Assembly (NCBI GenBank): GCA_003576905.1
Contig: QEVG01000010.1
Coordinates: 62,001-126,000, forward strand
DNA length: 64,000 bases
From: Planctomycetota bacterium
GTDB lineage: Bacteria; Planctomycetota; Phycisphaerae; UBA1845; UTPLA1
Reading direction: 5' to 3'
The position numbers were made by a program, and so were the translations under genes. This document shows positions 1 through 9,500 of the stretch, piece by piece; within the stretch, counting starts at the first letter, position 1; each line of letters opens with the position of its first letter. The notes under the pieces were generated by a model, which was given only the letters and a program-made list of their open reading frames with translations, had not been told where the DNA came from and made no database searches.

Positions 1-1133
1 CCCGCCGCGCTCAGGGCGAAATAATCGACGTCCGCCGGGCCGACGAGCTGGCCGCCGTTCAGGTCGGCCGGCGACAGTGTCGAGGCCGTGCCCGGCGAGT
101 CATTCGGTTCGATTTCCGTGATCGCGTGTCCCTCGGCGCGATCAACGAAAAGCGCGTACCGCGCGTTTGACGTCGACGTCGTCGCGGCATCGACCACAAT
201 GTAGTACTTCTTGTCGTAATCGAGCGAAACGACGACGGCCTCCGACTGGTTTGACGTGGAAGACGTGTGGCTCGCCGCGCCGAAACAGCCCAGCGGGAAG
301 AACGGCGGGCATGAATCCACGATATACACGTACCCGTTCCATGCCGTACCGGCCGGAACGAGATTGATCATGTATTCGCCTGCGTCGGACGGATCGGGAC
401 CGGTCTGAAACTCCCAGACGTGATCGCGGCCGGCCGTCGCCAGGCCTATCGTGCTGGCGACGTCACATCGACCGGTGCCCTCGACAAACGTCACGTCGTT
501 GGTCGCGGTCGATACCGTGCCCACCACCACGTGCGGGAAAGTCACTCCGGCGATTGTGCCGTAATTGGTGCAATCTTCCGTGGGCGTTGCGGATGACTGG
601 GCCACGACGACCGTGAACTCAAACTGGTTGAGCCGCGCGTCGGCGAATACGCTGTCCACGACAATTTCGTATTCCACGCCTCCGGTCAGGCTCTGCACGA
701 CCGTTTCAGGCAGGCCGCGCGGATTCGCATTCGATCCGTTCAGAAACACTCCATCCGATTTGCGCCGGATATAAACACATAGATCCGGAGCCGGAAGCGT
801 CGGCCCGCTTGCCCCATACACCGGAATCTGGTGCCAAGGAATCATCATCACCCAGTAACTGCCGGAAACGGCCGGTGTGAAGCTGTAAAAAACGTCGGGA
901 CCGGGGACGGCCGTCAAGCCGCTGATGGTCGTCGCATTGATGTCGTTCGTCCCATTGACGTTCGAGCCGTATGCAATCGCCGGAAGCGGCCCAAGCACCT
1001 CGGCGTTCGCCGCGGTATCGTTTGTCGGGCCCGGATAGGCGCCCCGGACAGACTGCGTTCCGGCCAGCATGAAAAAACAGGCCGCGATCACGCCTGTTCG
1101 AGTGAATGACGGAATGTGGGTCTTTGGGGTCAC
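1..1133 (-). CDS. Secreted PPC-domain-like protein, 3' end outside the window
   Basis: An open frame reads from a GTG at 1133 to the window edge without a stop, about 377 residues. The GTG is preceded by AAAAGGAG seven bases upstream, which decides the start. Residues 1-33 form a signal peptide: VTPKTH, a hydrophobic stretch (GVIAACFFMLAG), then a likely cut after SVRGA. The mature part has two or more beta-rich repeats with the sequence flavour of bacterial pre-peptidase C-terminal (PPC) domains: PNDSPGTAS followed by a PADVDYFALS motif, and earlier PGPDVFYSFTP. PPC-type domains occur in secreted proteins and are thought to help secretion or substrate contact. No catalytic domain is visible in this part; one could lie beyond the edge. 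It is divergent from the protease gene at 1384, with a 250-base gap. Confidence 0.75.
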   Translation of the reverse strand, partial: MTPKTHIPSFTRTGVIAACFFMLAGTQSVRGAYPGPTNDTAANAEVLGPLPAIAYGSNVNGTNDINATTISGLTAVPGPDVFYSFTPAVSGSYWVMMIPWHQIPVYGASGPTLPAPDLCVYIRRKSDGVFLNGSNANPRGLPETVVQSLTGGVEYEIVVDSVFADARLNQFEFTVVVAQSSATPTEDCTNYGTIAGVTFPHVVVGTVSTATNDVTFVEGTGRCDVASTIGLATAGRDHVWEFQTGPDPSDAGEYMINLVPAGTAWNGYVYIVDSCPPFFPLGCFGAASHTSSTSNQSEAVVVSLDYDKKYYIVVDAATTSTSNARYALFVDRAEGHAITEIEPNDSPGTASTLSPADLNGGQLVGPADVDYFALSAA

Positions 1134-1383
1134 GGAATGGCTCCTTTTGACGCTTGGCGCACCTTCCCCCGGTGAAATCAAGGCTCGCCGTCTAAAAGGC
1201 GGAATCCCCGCCATTGTTAACGTTATATTGAACTTACCACGAAGCCCCGGTACACTCAAGCCTGATAGGCGAGCAGATTCGGAGAATGACGTATATCACG
1301 GGGGTTTCGCCGGCCGGATGTCCTGACATCCGCCGGGTTTATACCCACTCAGCTATCCAGCGACCTCATCTCGGAGGTATTCC

Positions 1384-4300
1384 GTGTTCAAGCGATCCAT
1401 TAGCTGTCTTTCTGTCGTCGTTGCGTCCGGTATCGGGGCGATAGCCGCGGAGCCGCGGTCAGTAGCCGGTACCGCTCCAGTGGTTCCCTTGATATACCAG
1501 GGCCCGACGCAAATCAGGTTTCGCGTCGATCCTGCCGCCTCCATTGTCAAGCCGAAGGACGCTCCCGGGCGCACGAGAGGGCTGAGACCCGCCGCGCTGC
1601 CCGTTTACGTCGCCGCGCCGGGAAACCCCGACATCCTGGCTCGGGCGGAGGAGCGGCTGGCGCGCCGCGATCTTCACGTGGTTCGTGGAATGGCGCTCGG
1701 GGATGTGCGAAGTCTCGACACAGTTGAATACGCGCTTCCGCTGGTTTACCGCGAAGGCAGCGATGTTCCCGTTTACCTGACCGATCGCATCGTCACCATG
1801 TTGAAGCCTGGCGCCGACGAAGCCGAACTGCGCGCCTTCGCCGATCAGAGCGATCTGGTCCTTGAGCGGGCCCCGCGCGGGCACGGCCGCTATTACCTTC
1901 GTGTCCGTACCGTGACACTTGACAAGCTCCTCGCGGCTGCGAATACGCTTCACGAAAAGAACCAGCTTGTTGAATACGCGCACCCGGACTTTTTCCTGCC
2001 GATGGTGGCGCTAAGCCCCCCCGTCATCGACGACCCGCTTTATCATTCGCTGCAATGGCATCTCGACGGCGATACATCGAAGGGCGCCCAGCCCAACGCA
2101 GATATCAACGTCGAGGCCGCGTGGGACTCTGACAACGGGCCTTTTGCCCAAGGCCAGTCCATCGTCCGCGTGTCGATCCTCGACGAATGCGTCGAGAAGC
2201 TGCATCCGGACCTCTTTCCGAACTGGGCGGCCGGTATCGACCTGGACAATGTGCCTCCCGACGATGATCCGAGCCCGGATGCAGGCCAGCGCCATGGCAC
2301 CGCCTGCGCCGGCGTCGCCGTCGCGAAGGGTAATTCCATCGGCGTGCGCGGCGCGTGCCCCGATTGCGGGCTGATCGGCGTGAAGTTCTTTGGCGCCACC
2401 GTCGCCGAGATCGCCGAAGGCTATTACTTCAGCGTGGATCCCGATGACAACGGCGACCACAGCGACGGGGCGGCGGTCCTGAGCAACAGCTGGGGCTTCG
2501 CCGACGGCGTGTTCGCACCTTCCGACACGGTTGCGGCCATCAACTTCGCGGCGAACAGCGGTCGCAACGGAAAGGGATGCCTCGTTCTTTTTGCGTCGGC
2601 CAACAGCGACCATACGGTCAACGGCATCTCCGCGCTCGCGCAGCTCCCGACCACCATGGCGGTCGGCGGCACCAACAGCAACACCATGCACACCGAGTTC
2701 GCCGACGTCGGACCCGAAGTCGGGATCACCGCGCCCACCAACGATCGCGGCGACGACGGCGTTCGATTCAGCTGGATCGATATCACCACCGTCGATAACA
2801 CCGGCTCCAGCGGTTACAACGGAATTCCAAACGAACCCGACTACACCAATGCCTTCGGCGGCACAAGCTCGGCGACCCCGCTCGCCGCCGGCGTGCTCGC
2901 GTTGATCATTTCGCAGGATCCCAACATGACCGCCGCGCAGGCGCGGGCAATCTTGCAGCACACCGCCGTGCGGATCGAAGAACCCTATGGTCGATTCGAC
3001 CCTATAACCGGTCACAGTCATCGGTTTGGGTTTGGACGAACGGACGCTGGCCTGGCGATTGCCGCGGCCGCGTCGGGCGTCCGCTGGCCCGATCGCATCA
3101 AGACGCTCAGCGCGACAGGGACCGGCAGCGATGTCATTCTCGTCTGGAACCCCCCGCCCAACGACTACAGCGACAGCTTGGTCGTCAAGTCCCTGACGCC
3201 TTTCGGATGGATGCCGATCGACGGCGTTTCGTATTCGGTGGGCCAGGAAGTGGCCCCGGGCGTCAACGTCGCCTATTCCGGCGCGACCACGACCTACACC
3301 GATGTCGGGGCGGCGTCGGGTGGGTTCTTTTATGCCGTTTATCCTAGAAGCGCCGCGGGCCGATACGGCTTCGGCGCCCGGGCGCACATCATCCGCAACG
3401 GCACGCTGCTCTTCAGCGATAACAGCGAAGGACCCGATCCCGGCTGGACCCACGGCGGCACGAATGACGAGTGGCAGCGTGGAACTCCGACTTCGTCAAA
3501 TGCGTCCTTCGGACAGGCCGTGACTGGCAGCGGCCCGCTCGCGGGAACGCGCGGTGTCCGTGCCATCGGCGGCAACAAGTGCTGGGGTACGGACCTCACC
3601 TACACCTACGACGCCGACACCGATGCATGGCTCCAGACCGCGCCGATCAACCTGACGGGCGTCAACGTGCCGGTGTTCCTTGAATACTACGACTGGTGCC
3701 TGCTGGAAACCTTTTATGACCAGTGCACGCTCGAGGTTGTTGACATCAACGACAACATCATCGGATACCTCGATTCGGATACCGGTGGAGATTACGACTG
3801 GACCCAGCGCGTATACGACCTGACGCCCTTCGCGGGACAAGTCATAAAAGTGCGCTGGCACCTTGTGAGTGACGGCATTTTCCAGCGCGACGGGTGGTTC
3901 ATCGATGAAGTCCGTATCACAGCGGCTACCCAGGGAAACCTTCCGCCGGTCGCGAAGAGCCGGACTGCTTCGACGCCGACGGGGATAACCACGGCCATCG
4001 CGCTCTCGGCCGCCGATCCCAATCCCGGAACGACGCTGAGTTTCGTGATTACGACGTTGCCCGCGAATGGAACGCTCAGCGATCCGAATGCCGGGAGCAT
4101 AAATTCGGTCCCCTACACGCTCGCTCTAAGTCAGAACTTTGTCCACTACACACCGGACGTCGGCTTCGAAGGGGCGGACAGCTTTGCCTGGAAGGCCACC
4201 GACGGCTCGCTCGACTCGAACCCTGCCGATGTCAAGGTGACAATCGGCTCTCCGACGCTTGTCCACAACTTTCCGTTCGACGAGGACCCCGGCTGGGCGC

Positions 4301-6714
4301 GCGAAGGCGCTTGGCAGTTCGGCCAGCCCGGCGGACAGGGCGGCGATCCAACGATCGGATTCACCGGTTTCTTCGTGTTTGGCTACAACCTCGCCGGGGC
4401 ATATCCCGACAATCTGGCGCCGCAGTACCTGACAATGCCGCCGCTGAACTGCACCGGCTTGCACGGCGTCACGCTTAAGTTTGCGCGGTGGCTTGGGGTC
4501 GAAAATGCCGCCTTCGACAAGGCGACGATCCAGGTATCAACCGACGGGACTGACTGGACCACTATCTTCACGAATCCGACGAGCGATCTTCAGGAAACGT
4601 CGTGGAGCCAGCAGTCGTACATGATCGGTGACATCGCCGACAATCAGCCCTTTGTGCTCGTACGCTGGGGTATGGGACCGACTGACACGAATACGAACTA
4701 CAGTGGTTGGAACATCGACGATGTCTCGATCTGGGCGATCGGAACGCCCTCCGGCAACATGCCCCCGTTTGCAAATGACGTTGACACGACAACGGCCATC
4801 GAGACGCCCATCCAGATCGAACTGGTGGCAAGTGACGGCAACGACGATCCGCTGAGCTACGTGATTGTCTCTCTCCCGAGCGGCGGGACGCTCACAGACC
4901 CGAATGCCGGTCCGATCCTGGCCGTACCCTATACGCTCACGGCGGGCGGCAGCGCGGTCGGTTATCTGCCCAATGCGGGATTCGACCAGATCGACTCCTT
5001 CATGTATCGCGCGGACGATGGCCAGATTCAGTCCAACGCGGCGACGGTTCAAATCACGGTCCTCAGCCCCGCGCCTTTCCCTTTTACCGAGAACTTCGAG
5101 GCCGGCGCGCCCTTTGTCGTCCATTGGCAGACGTGGTCCACTCCCACCGGGCGGCTGCGGATCACCAGCACGGACGGGCCGCAGGGAGCCTATCACGTCA
5201 CGATGGATTCGTCCTCCGACGACGCTTCCAATGAATTGACGCTCGTGGTCAACCTCGCGAGCGCGTCGAACGTCCTGCTTCAATATGACTGGAAGGAATT
5301 CAATGATGAATCGACGCCTCTGCCGTCAACCTGGACGGGCTCCGTCAACGGCGACGGCGTATCCATCAGCGCAGACGGCGTCACATGGCATCGCATTGTC
5401 CCTCTTACGGAGGGTTCTTCGACCTACCAGACAGTGCTCATCGACCTGGACGAGGCGGCGGCGAATGCCGGGCTCTCTTATACGTCCACGTTCCGAATCC
5501 GCTTCCAGCAGTACGATGACAACAGCATCCCGACGGACGGCATCGCCCTCGACAACATCCTGTTGATCCAGGGTACATCCGACCCGCTCATCTCCACATC
5601 GGCGCTGCCCGAAGGCGACCTCAACGAAACGTACGGGCCTGTGCAGCTTGAGGCGATTGGCGGAGACCTCCCGCTGACCTGGAGCCTGATCGACAACTTC
5701 GACGAGGATTCGATCGGGGCCAACGAGTTTGCGGCCGTCGGAACCGCGCGCGGGTGGCAGGCGGACGACGCCGCGTTTGACTACACGCTTCCGTTTGCCT
5801 TCCCCTTCTATGGCGAAATGCACACACAGGTGAAGATCGCCACCGACGGTTGGATCAACTTCGGGCCGTACGTGGGAAGCACATGGAACAACAGTACTTC
5901 GCTACTAATCGCCAACAAGCGCATCGCGGTCCTGTGGGACGACCTGAAGACCAACGTACCCGGCGGCGACATATTCATTGACGAGTCCGTCGCCGGCCAG
6001 GTGACGATCCGCTGGCAGGGAGTCGTGCGCGCCGGTTCGATCCCGGCGAATTTCAGCGCGACGCTCTTCGCCGACGGACGCATCCGTCTCAACTACGGTG
6101 TTCAGAACACGGGTCTGACCTGCACGGTCGGCGTATCCAACGGCGGCACGAAACATTTCCTCGCGTCGTACAATGCCGCCCCCGCGCTGAACAATGTCGA
6201 CTCCATAGAGCTCCAACTCTCGGCGCTTCCGCCGGGAATAAGTCTCTCGTCGGGCGGCGTTCTATCGGGCACTCCGACGGTTGCCGGTCTGTACAAGCCG
6301 ATCTTCCGCATCGTGGACCAGTCAAGCCGCGAAGACACACGAAAGATTCAGCTCTCCATCGAAGACCGGCTCTTCGGGGACTTCGACGGCGACGACGACG
6401 TGGATGGCGACGACTACGAACAGTTCCGGCTCTGCTACACCGGCGCGGACAATGGTCCCGTCACGGAGGTCTGTGAGCCCGGCGATGAGAACGGTGACGG
6501 CGACATTGATTGTCTCGACTGGCGGGCGTTCCGCGCCGCCGTGCTTGCGGACAGCGGCTTCACGCCGGCCATGCCGATAGACGATTTCGTCGCCGTGCTG
6601 CTGGAGGACATGGACGTGACGCCGCTTGATACGTGCCTGGCCGACACAAACGACGACGACGTCAACGACGCGGCGGATGTCCAGCCCTATGTCGACGCCC
6701 TGCTTGCCAACTGA
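1384..6714 (+). CDS. Large secreted subtilisin-like (S8) serine protease with Ig-like, lectin-like and dockerin-like modules
   Basis: The start is GTG at 1384, with GGAGGT five bases upstream, followed by a signal peptide (about residues 1-22). The S8 catalytic domain spans about residues 245-560. Visible triad positions are Asp267 (VSILDEC), His304 (HGTACAG) and Ser495 (GGTSSATP), with SNSWG carrying the oxyanion Asn. After it come three lectin- or MAM-like beta domains (about 672-860, 960-1118, 1232-1395) separated by two cadherin/Ig-like repeats sharing the phrase TLSDPNAG or TLTDPNAG. Then comes a nidogen-like stretch (about 1440-1600) and dockerin-like EF-hand repeats from about 1659 (DFDGDDDVDGDDY, DENGDGDIDCLDW) plus a half-repeat at the C-terminus. 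It is an extracellular endopeptidase that the C-terminal modules probably anchor or assemble. The residue after the catalytic Asp is Glu rather than the usual Thr/Ser. A terminator follows at 6789. Confidence 0.9.
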   Translation: MFKRSISCLSVVVASGIGAIAAEPRSVAGTAPVVPLIYQGPTQIRFRVDPAASIVKPKDAPGRTRGLRPAALPVYVAAPGNPDILARAEERLARRDLHVVRGMALGDVRSLDTVEYALPLVYREGSDVPVYLTDRIVTMLKPGADEAELRAFADQSDLVLERAPRGHGRYYLRVRTVTLDKLLAAANTLHEKNQLVEYAHPDFFLPMVALSPPVIDDPLYHSLQWHLDGDTSKGAQPNADINVEAAWDSDNGPFAQGQSIVRVSILDECVEKLHPDLFPNWAAGIDLDNVPPDDDPSPDAGQRHGTACAGVAVAKGNSIGVRGACPDCGLIGVKFFGATVAEIAEGYYFSVDPDDNGDHSDGAAVLSNSWGFADGVFAPSDTVAAINFAANSGRNGKGCLVLFASANSDHTVNGISALAQLPTTMAVGGTNSNTMHTEFADVGPEVGITAPTNDRGDDGVRFSWIDITTVDNTGSSGYNGIPNEPDYTNAFGGTSSATPLAAGVLALIISQDPNMTAAQARAILQHTAVRIEEPYGRFDPITGHSHRFGFGRTDAGLAIAAAASGVRWPDRIKTLSATGTGSDVILVWNPPPNDYSDSLVVKSLTPFGWMPIDGVSYSVGQEVAPGVNVAYSGATTTYTDVGAASGGFFYAVYPRSAAGRYGFGARAHIIRNGTLLFSDNSEGPDPGWTHGGTNDEWQRGTPTSSNASFGQAVTGSGPLAGTRGVRAIGGNKCWGTDLTYTYDADTDAWLQTAPINLTGVNVPVFLEYYDWCLLETFYDQCTLEVVDINDNIIGYLDSDTGGDYDWTQRVYDLTPFAGQVIKVRWHLVSDGIFQRDGWFIDEVRITAATQGNLPPVAKSRTASTPTGITTAIALSAADPNPGTTLSFVITTLPANGTLSDPNAGSINSVPYTLALSQNFVHYTPDVGFEGADSFAWKATDGSLDSNPADVKVTIGSPTLVHNFPFDEDPGWAREGAWQFGQPGGQGGDPTIGFTGFFVFGYNLAGAYPDNLAPQYLTMPPLNCTGLHGVTLKFARWLGVENAAFDKATIQVSTDGTDWTTIFTNPTSDLQETSWSQQSYMIGDIADNQPFVLVRWGMGPTDTNTNYSGWNIDDVSIWAIGTPSGNMPPFANDVDTTTAIETPIQIELVASDGNDDPLSYVIVSLPSGGTLTDPNAGPILAVPYTLTAGGSAVGYLPNAGFDQIDSFMYRADDGQIQSNAATVQITVLSPAPFPFTENFEAGAPFVVHWQTWSTPTGRLRITSTDGPQGAYHVTMDSSSDDASNELTLVVNLASASNVLLQYDWKEFNDESTPLPSTWTGSVNGDGVSISADGVTWHRIVPLTEGSSTYQTVLIDLDEAAANAGLSYTSTFRIRFQQYDDNSIPTDGIALDNILLIQGTSDPLISTSALPEGDLNETYGPVQLEAIGGDLPLTWSLIDNFDEDSIGANEFAAVGTARGWQADDAAFDYTLPFAFPFYGEMHTQVKIATDGWINFGPYVGSTWNNSTSLLIANKRIAVLWDDLKTNVPGGDIFIDESVAGQVTIRWQGVVRAGSIPANFSATLFADGRIRLNYGVQNTGLTCTVGVSNGGTKHFLASYNAAPALNNVDSIELQLSALPPGISLSSGGVLSGTPTVAGLYKPIFRIVDQSSREDTRKIQLSIEDRLFGDFDGDDDVDGDDYEQFRLCYTGADNGPVTEVCEPGDENGDGDIDCLDWRAFRAAVLADSGFTPAMPIDDFVAVLLEDMDVTPLDTCLADTNDDDVNDAADVQPYVDALLAN

Positions 6715-6788
6715 CCGAACTCGGAAGCAGGAAGCCGTCAAAGCCTGGCGGCAGTGAACCGCTGCAGCATCCCTGGTGAAGCATTTCA

Positions 6789-6835
6789 CGCCGCCGCATT
6801 CCACAATCCGATCAGTGGATGCGGCGGCGTTTTTC
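6789..6835 (+). terminator. Rho-independent terminator after the S8 protease gene
   Basis: A near-perfect 15-base stem (CGCCGCCGCATTCCAC pairing with GTGGATGCGGCGGCG, one bulged base) encloses a 10-base loop and is followed directly by TTTTTCTT. It lies 75 bases after the protease stop codon. The T-run is on the plus strand only. Confidence 0.85.
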
Positions 6836-6911
6836 TTCTCAATACCCGGGGAGCGAGGGCACGGATGGAGTGCGAGCCCGGCAGATAGACGCTCGCCGGG
6901 GCTTTCAATGC

Positions 6912-7736
6912 TCAAGGCCTGTGTCGCTCCGGCCGGCGGAGCAGCAGCCAGGAAACTCCGACAAAAGCGGCGAATACCCCAACGGATGGTTCCGGAATAG
7001 TCAGGGCAAACACGCTCGTCCCGCCGGCAACGTCGTTGGCGCTCAAAGTGAATTCAAACGCCGACTGCATCGAATCGGCGGAATGCAGGGGAAGCCCCGC
7101 CTGCGACGTCGCGCTGAACACGCCGACGGGAGACGGAAAGATGCCATGACTGGTGATGCTTCCGCCCGGCCCAAGGACGACGTTTTCAACCAGTTCGGCA
7201 AATGTCATCTCTCCAGGGCCCGGGTTAATCCGTGACTGGTATGCACGGGTTGAATCGCCGAACGCGCCCTGAAGGTGAACGCCGTCACCGTCCAGATCGG
7301 TCACGGTGATTCCCGCGCTGGCCCGGCCAGTGGCCGAAGCAATGGTCGTAAAGCTCAGCAACTCCGACTCGATCAGGAACTGCGTATCGCTGGCGCCCGC
7401 CTTGACAAGGAAATTCAAACTGACCTGCGGCGATCCGGAAACCACGAGAACAAGGCGCTCGAGGCGCCCGAGGACAAGACCCTCGCTGCTTTGTATAGAA
7501 AGCGGCCTCGAAAGGGAATAGAACCAATCCTCGCCGATCCACACTCCCGATGACTCCGGAATGAGGACCTCGGCCTGTCCCGAATCGCTCGAAGCAACAA
7601 TTCGCAATGCCTGGCCGCCGTCCCACCGAGGATTCATGTCGATGGCCGACGCGGCCGCGCGCGTGCTCGAAGCACTCACCGCGGACAAGCTGACAAGACA
7701 AACGATGACTGACTTTTCTAGCCGCCCCTTGGTCAT
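6912..7736 (-). CDS. PEP-CTERM sorting-domain protein
   Basis: A secreted protein of about 274 residues. It has an N-terminal signal peptide (MTKGRLEKSVIVCLVSL, then alanine-rich up to TRAAASA) and a C-terminal PEP-CTERM signal: IPEPSVGVF, a hydrophobic helix (VGVSWLLL), then a basic tail RRPERHRP. PEP-CTERM proteins are exported and processed by an exosortase; none is encoded in this window. The middle has no recognised domain but repeats glycine-bounded beta-strand patterns. I use ATG 7736, which puts the signal peptide at the N-terminus; a TTG at 7787 would add 17 polar residues and has no clear ribosome site. The two LuxR-type genes upstream on the same strand could regulate it. Function unknown. 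Confidence 0.8.
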   Translation of the reverse strand: MTKGRLEKSVIVCLVSLSAVSASSTRAAASAIDMNPRWDGGQALRIVASSDSGQAEVLIPESSGVWIGEDWFYSLSRPLSIQSSEGLVLGRLERLVLVVSGSPQVSLNFLVKAGASDTQFLIESELLSFTTIASATGRASAGITVTDLDGDGVHLQGAFGDSTRAYQSRINPGPGEMTFAELVENVVLGPGGSITSHGIFPSPVGVFSATSQAGLPLHSADSMQSAFEFTLSANDVAGGTSVFALTIPEPSVGVFAAFVGVSWLLLRRPERHRP

Positions 7737-7880
7737 GATGATCGCCCCGTTCCCTCGCTGTCCGTACTCGTTGATTCCGCGCTCCAAGACAACGCCTGTT
7801 TACCGAAATCACTGCCATCGACACAAGCTGGCGATTGAGCCAGCCTGTCGGTGTGGACAGGTAAAGAGGCCGTTTTCAGC

Positions 7881-8216
7881 TCAATTCTCCATCAAGCGCC
7901 AGACATTCAGCACCAGATCGAGCTTGTCGATCGTGCGTGTCTTGGAATGCACGTTTCGAAGGTGGAAACGGACAGTCGAAGTGGTGAGATCAAGGCGCCT
8001 TCCGATCTCGTCGTTTTTGAGGCCGCAACAGATGAGGCAGACAATCTGAGCTTCACGGGGGGTCAGCCCATTCGAAATTGTAAACCGGCGAATCGCGCTT
8101 TCGGCACCGGGAGGAAGTGAATCGGGACTGATGCGTGCCAACGCCGCGCGACAGGACTCGATATGGCCTTTGCCGTCCCCACCCGTCAATCCAGATTGGC
8201 CTGCTGATTCTTTCAC
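7881..8216 (-). CDS. Small LuxR-type DNA-binding protein
   Basis: A 111-residue protein whose C-terminal 65 residues are a LuxR/FixJ-type helix-turn-helix. LTPREAQIVCLICCG leads into KNDEIGRRLDLTTSTV and then the recognition segment RFHLRNVHSKT. The N-terminal 45 residues show no receiver or ligand-binding domain, so this is a single-domain regulator. The start is GTG at 8216, because an in-frame TGA lies six bases upstream; no good ribosome site is visible. It is a paralogue of the gene at 8521-8931: both keep the unusual phrase STVRFHLRN and a C-terminal DLVLxxWR. Both precede the PEP-CTERM gene on the same strand. Its target is not known; regulation of the neighbour is an inference. Confidence 0.8.
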   Translation of the reverse strand: MKESAGQSGLTGGDGKGHIESCRAALARISPDSLPPGAESAIRRFTISNGLTPREAQIVCLICCGLKNDEIGRRLDLTTSTVRFHLRNVHSKTRTIDKLDLVLNVWRLMEN

Positions 8217-8520
8217 GTGTCATGCTTCAGTTGAGTGCTGCGCTTACCGGGCGGGAGGCACCTGCGGAGTCGCCGAAGCCCAAACCGGGCTTCGACGACC
8301 TCTCCACAGGAGGAGAAAGGAGAAACAGGATTCTGAGTTCAGCGTTGAAAAACGCCGAGGCCGCGGTGACGGACCCGCCGCATACATATGGCCCAAGGGC
8401 ATTCCACTTTTCGGGTGGAAACCCTGATAGTCGTCGGATCCTTTTAGCTTAATTTCGAACGCCCACAGGACAAGCTATCTAAAGCGATAGTGTCTCAAAG
8501 CCGAAACGATCGGTATCATT
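8217..8520. other. Intergenic stretch between the two LuxR-type genes
   Basis: About 300 bases with no convincing gene on either strand. The side next to 8521 is relatively AT-rich (TTTTAGCTTAATTTCG near 8442), which would suit a promoter for the gene ending at 7881, but no clear -35/-10 pair stands out. Confidence 0.4.
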
Positions 8521-8931
8521 TCAGACCGACCGGCTGCTGTTAATCACCTGAATGCTGACGGACTTCGCCCCAAGTGTGACCAGTTCAGCCGGATCGATAC
8601 TCGAACGTTTTGGCCTATCCTGGTTGCGCCAGATCAAAAGAACTAGATCGACTTTGTCCGCGGTCCCCGTCTTCCTGTGAATATTTCGAAGGTGGAACCG
8701 CACCGTCGACGGGGAGAGCCCGAGTGCGCCGGCGATCTTGTCGTTCTTCATGCCCTGACAGACGAGTTGCGCGATCGCGTGTTCGCGCGGCGTGATCGAA
8801 AAAGCACTGGAAAAGTCCTCGATGGCACGGCGTACCGCCGGCCCGAAAGCGGATTCCCCTTGCTCCCCCGGCGATTCGTACGTCGCGCGCGGACGCGACG
8901 GAGTCGATGACTCCACGGAATTTGAGATCAT
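8521..8931 (-). CDS. Small LuxR-type DNA-binding protein, paralogue of the 7881 gene
   Basis: A 136-residue protein with a LuxR-type helix-turn-helix at about residues 48-112 (ITPREHAIAQLVCQG, then KNDKIAGALGLSPSTV, then RFHLRNIHRKT). The 45-residue N-terminus is polar with no sensor domain. A 25-residue tail extends beyond the HTH. ATG at 8931 has a strong ribosome site, AGGAGG six bases upstream. It matches the protein at 7881-8216 in the HTH much more than in the flanks, which points to an old tandem duplication. Like single-domain LuxR proteins elsewhere it may act without phosphorylation, but no partner kinase is visible here. Role unknown. Confidence 0.85.
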   Translation of the reverse strand: MISNSVESSTPSRPRATYESPGEQGESAFGPAVRRAIEDFSSAFSITPREHAIAQLVCQGMKNDKIAGALGLSPSTVRFHLRNIHRKTGTADKVDLVLLIWRNQDRPKRSSIDPAELVTLGAKSVSIQVINSSRSV

Positions 8932-9500
8932 TACAGGCCTCCTTACTCAAACGCTCCAGCCCATCAGACAACGGGAACAATAATAACCGCATGTATCGAT
9001 TTCGGACACTGTTTTTTTGAGGATTTGCGGCATGCGGGGGTGAAACGGGCATGATCCCCCTGACCGCCTGAAAGTCCGGCCCACGGGAATAGCGCCAATG
9101 CACTTTATGACCCAGGACCTATCGGTATCGACAGGGTGCGCGCGGGGTGCCTGCCAGGGTTGTTGCCCCCCTCCGCAACACACATGGGCCTCGACCCCGA
9201 CCCACATGTCCCTGGCCAGGCACCGCCTGGCCCCGAAGAGCCTCCGTCGCAGCGATCAGAGTGACAGCTCTCGCGTCCAATTCTTGCGTCTGGAACTGTG
9301 ACGAACTAAACTCGAAATCGACTGGAGTCGCGTCGCTGAAAGGGTACGACCAGCGGGTGACAGTTTGTGTCGGTCCTTGCAAGGATGGGCCGACAGACGA
9401 TGTCGGGCGTCCGCGAAAAGCCGTCGCAAGACGTGATTACACTGGTACTGAACGGCTAAGCCAGGGCGGGAAAAAATTCGATTCCTGATGGTGATTGCTT
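8932..9500. other. Long non-coding stretch
   Basis: About 570 bases between the second LuxR-type gene and the stop of the WYL regulator. No frame on either strand shows a convincing domain or ribosome site. The only structure I see is the nested inverted repeat at 9148-9232. Confidence 0.45.
9148..9232. repeat. Nested inverted repeat
   Basis: GGTGCCTGCCAGGG (from 9148) is mirrored by CCCTGGCCAGGCACC (ending 9224) with one bulge. The right side also forms its own perfect hairpin, GGCCAGGC-ACC-GCCTGGCC (9214-9232). The two folds exclude each other. No T-run follows, so this is not a standard terminator. It could be a structured RNA or a decayed mobile-element end. Confidence 0.4.

Noticed and set aside
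2011-3453. Long minus-strand open frame inside the protease gene
   Set aside because: It mirrors the codon positions of the S8 gene, has no domain or ribosome site, and is explained by high GC at third positions.
9100-9490. Small plus-strand frames in the gap after the LuxR genes
   Set aside because: No ribosome site, domain or signal peptide; composition follows the inverted repeats.
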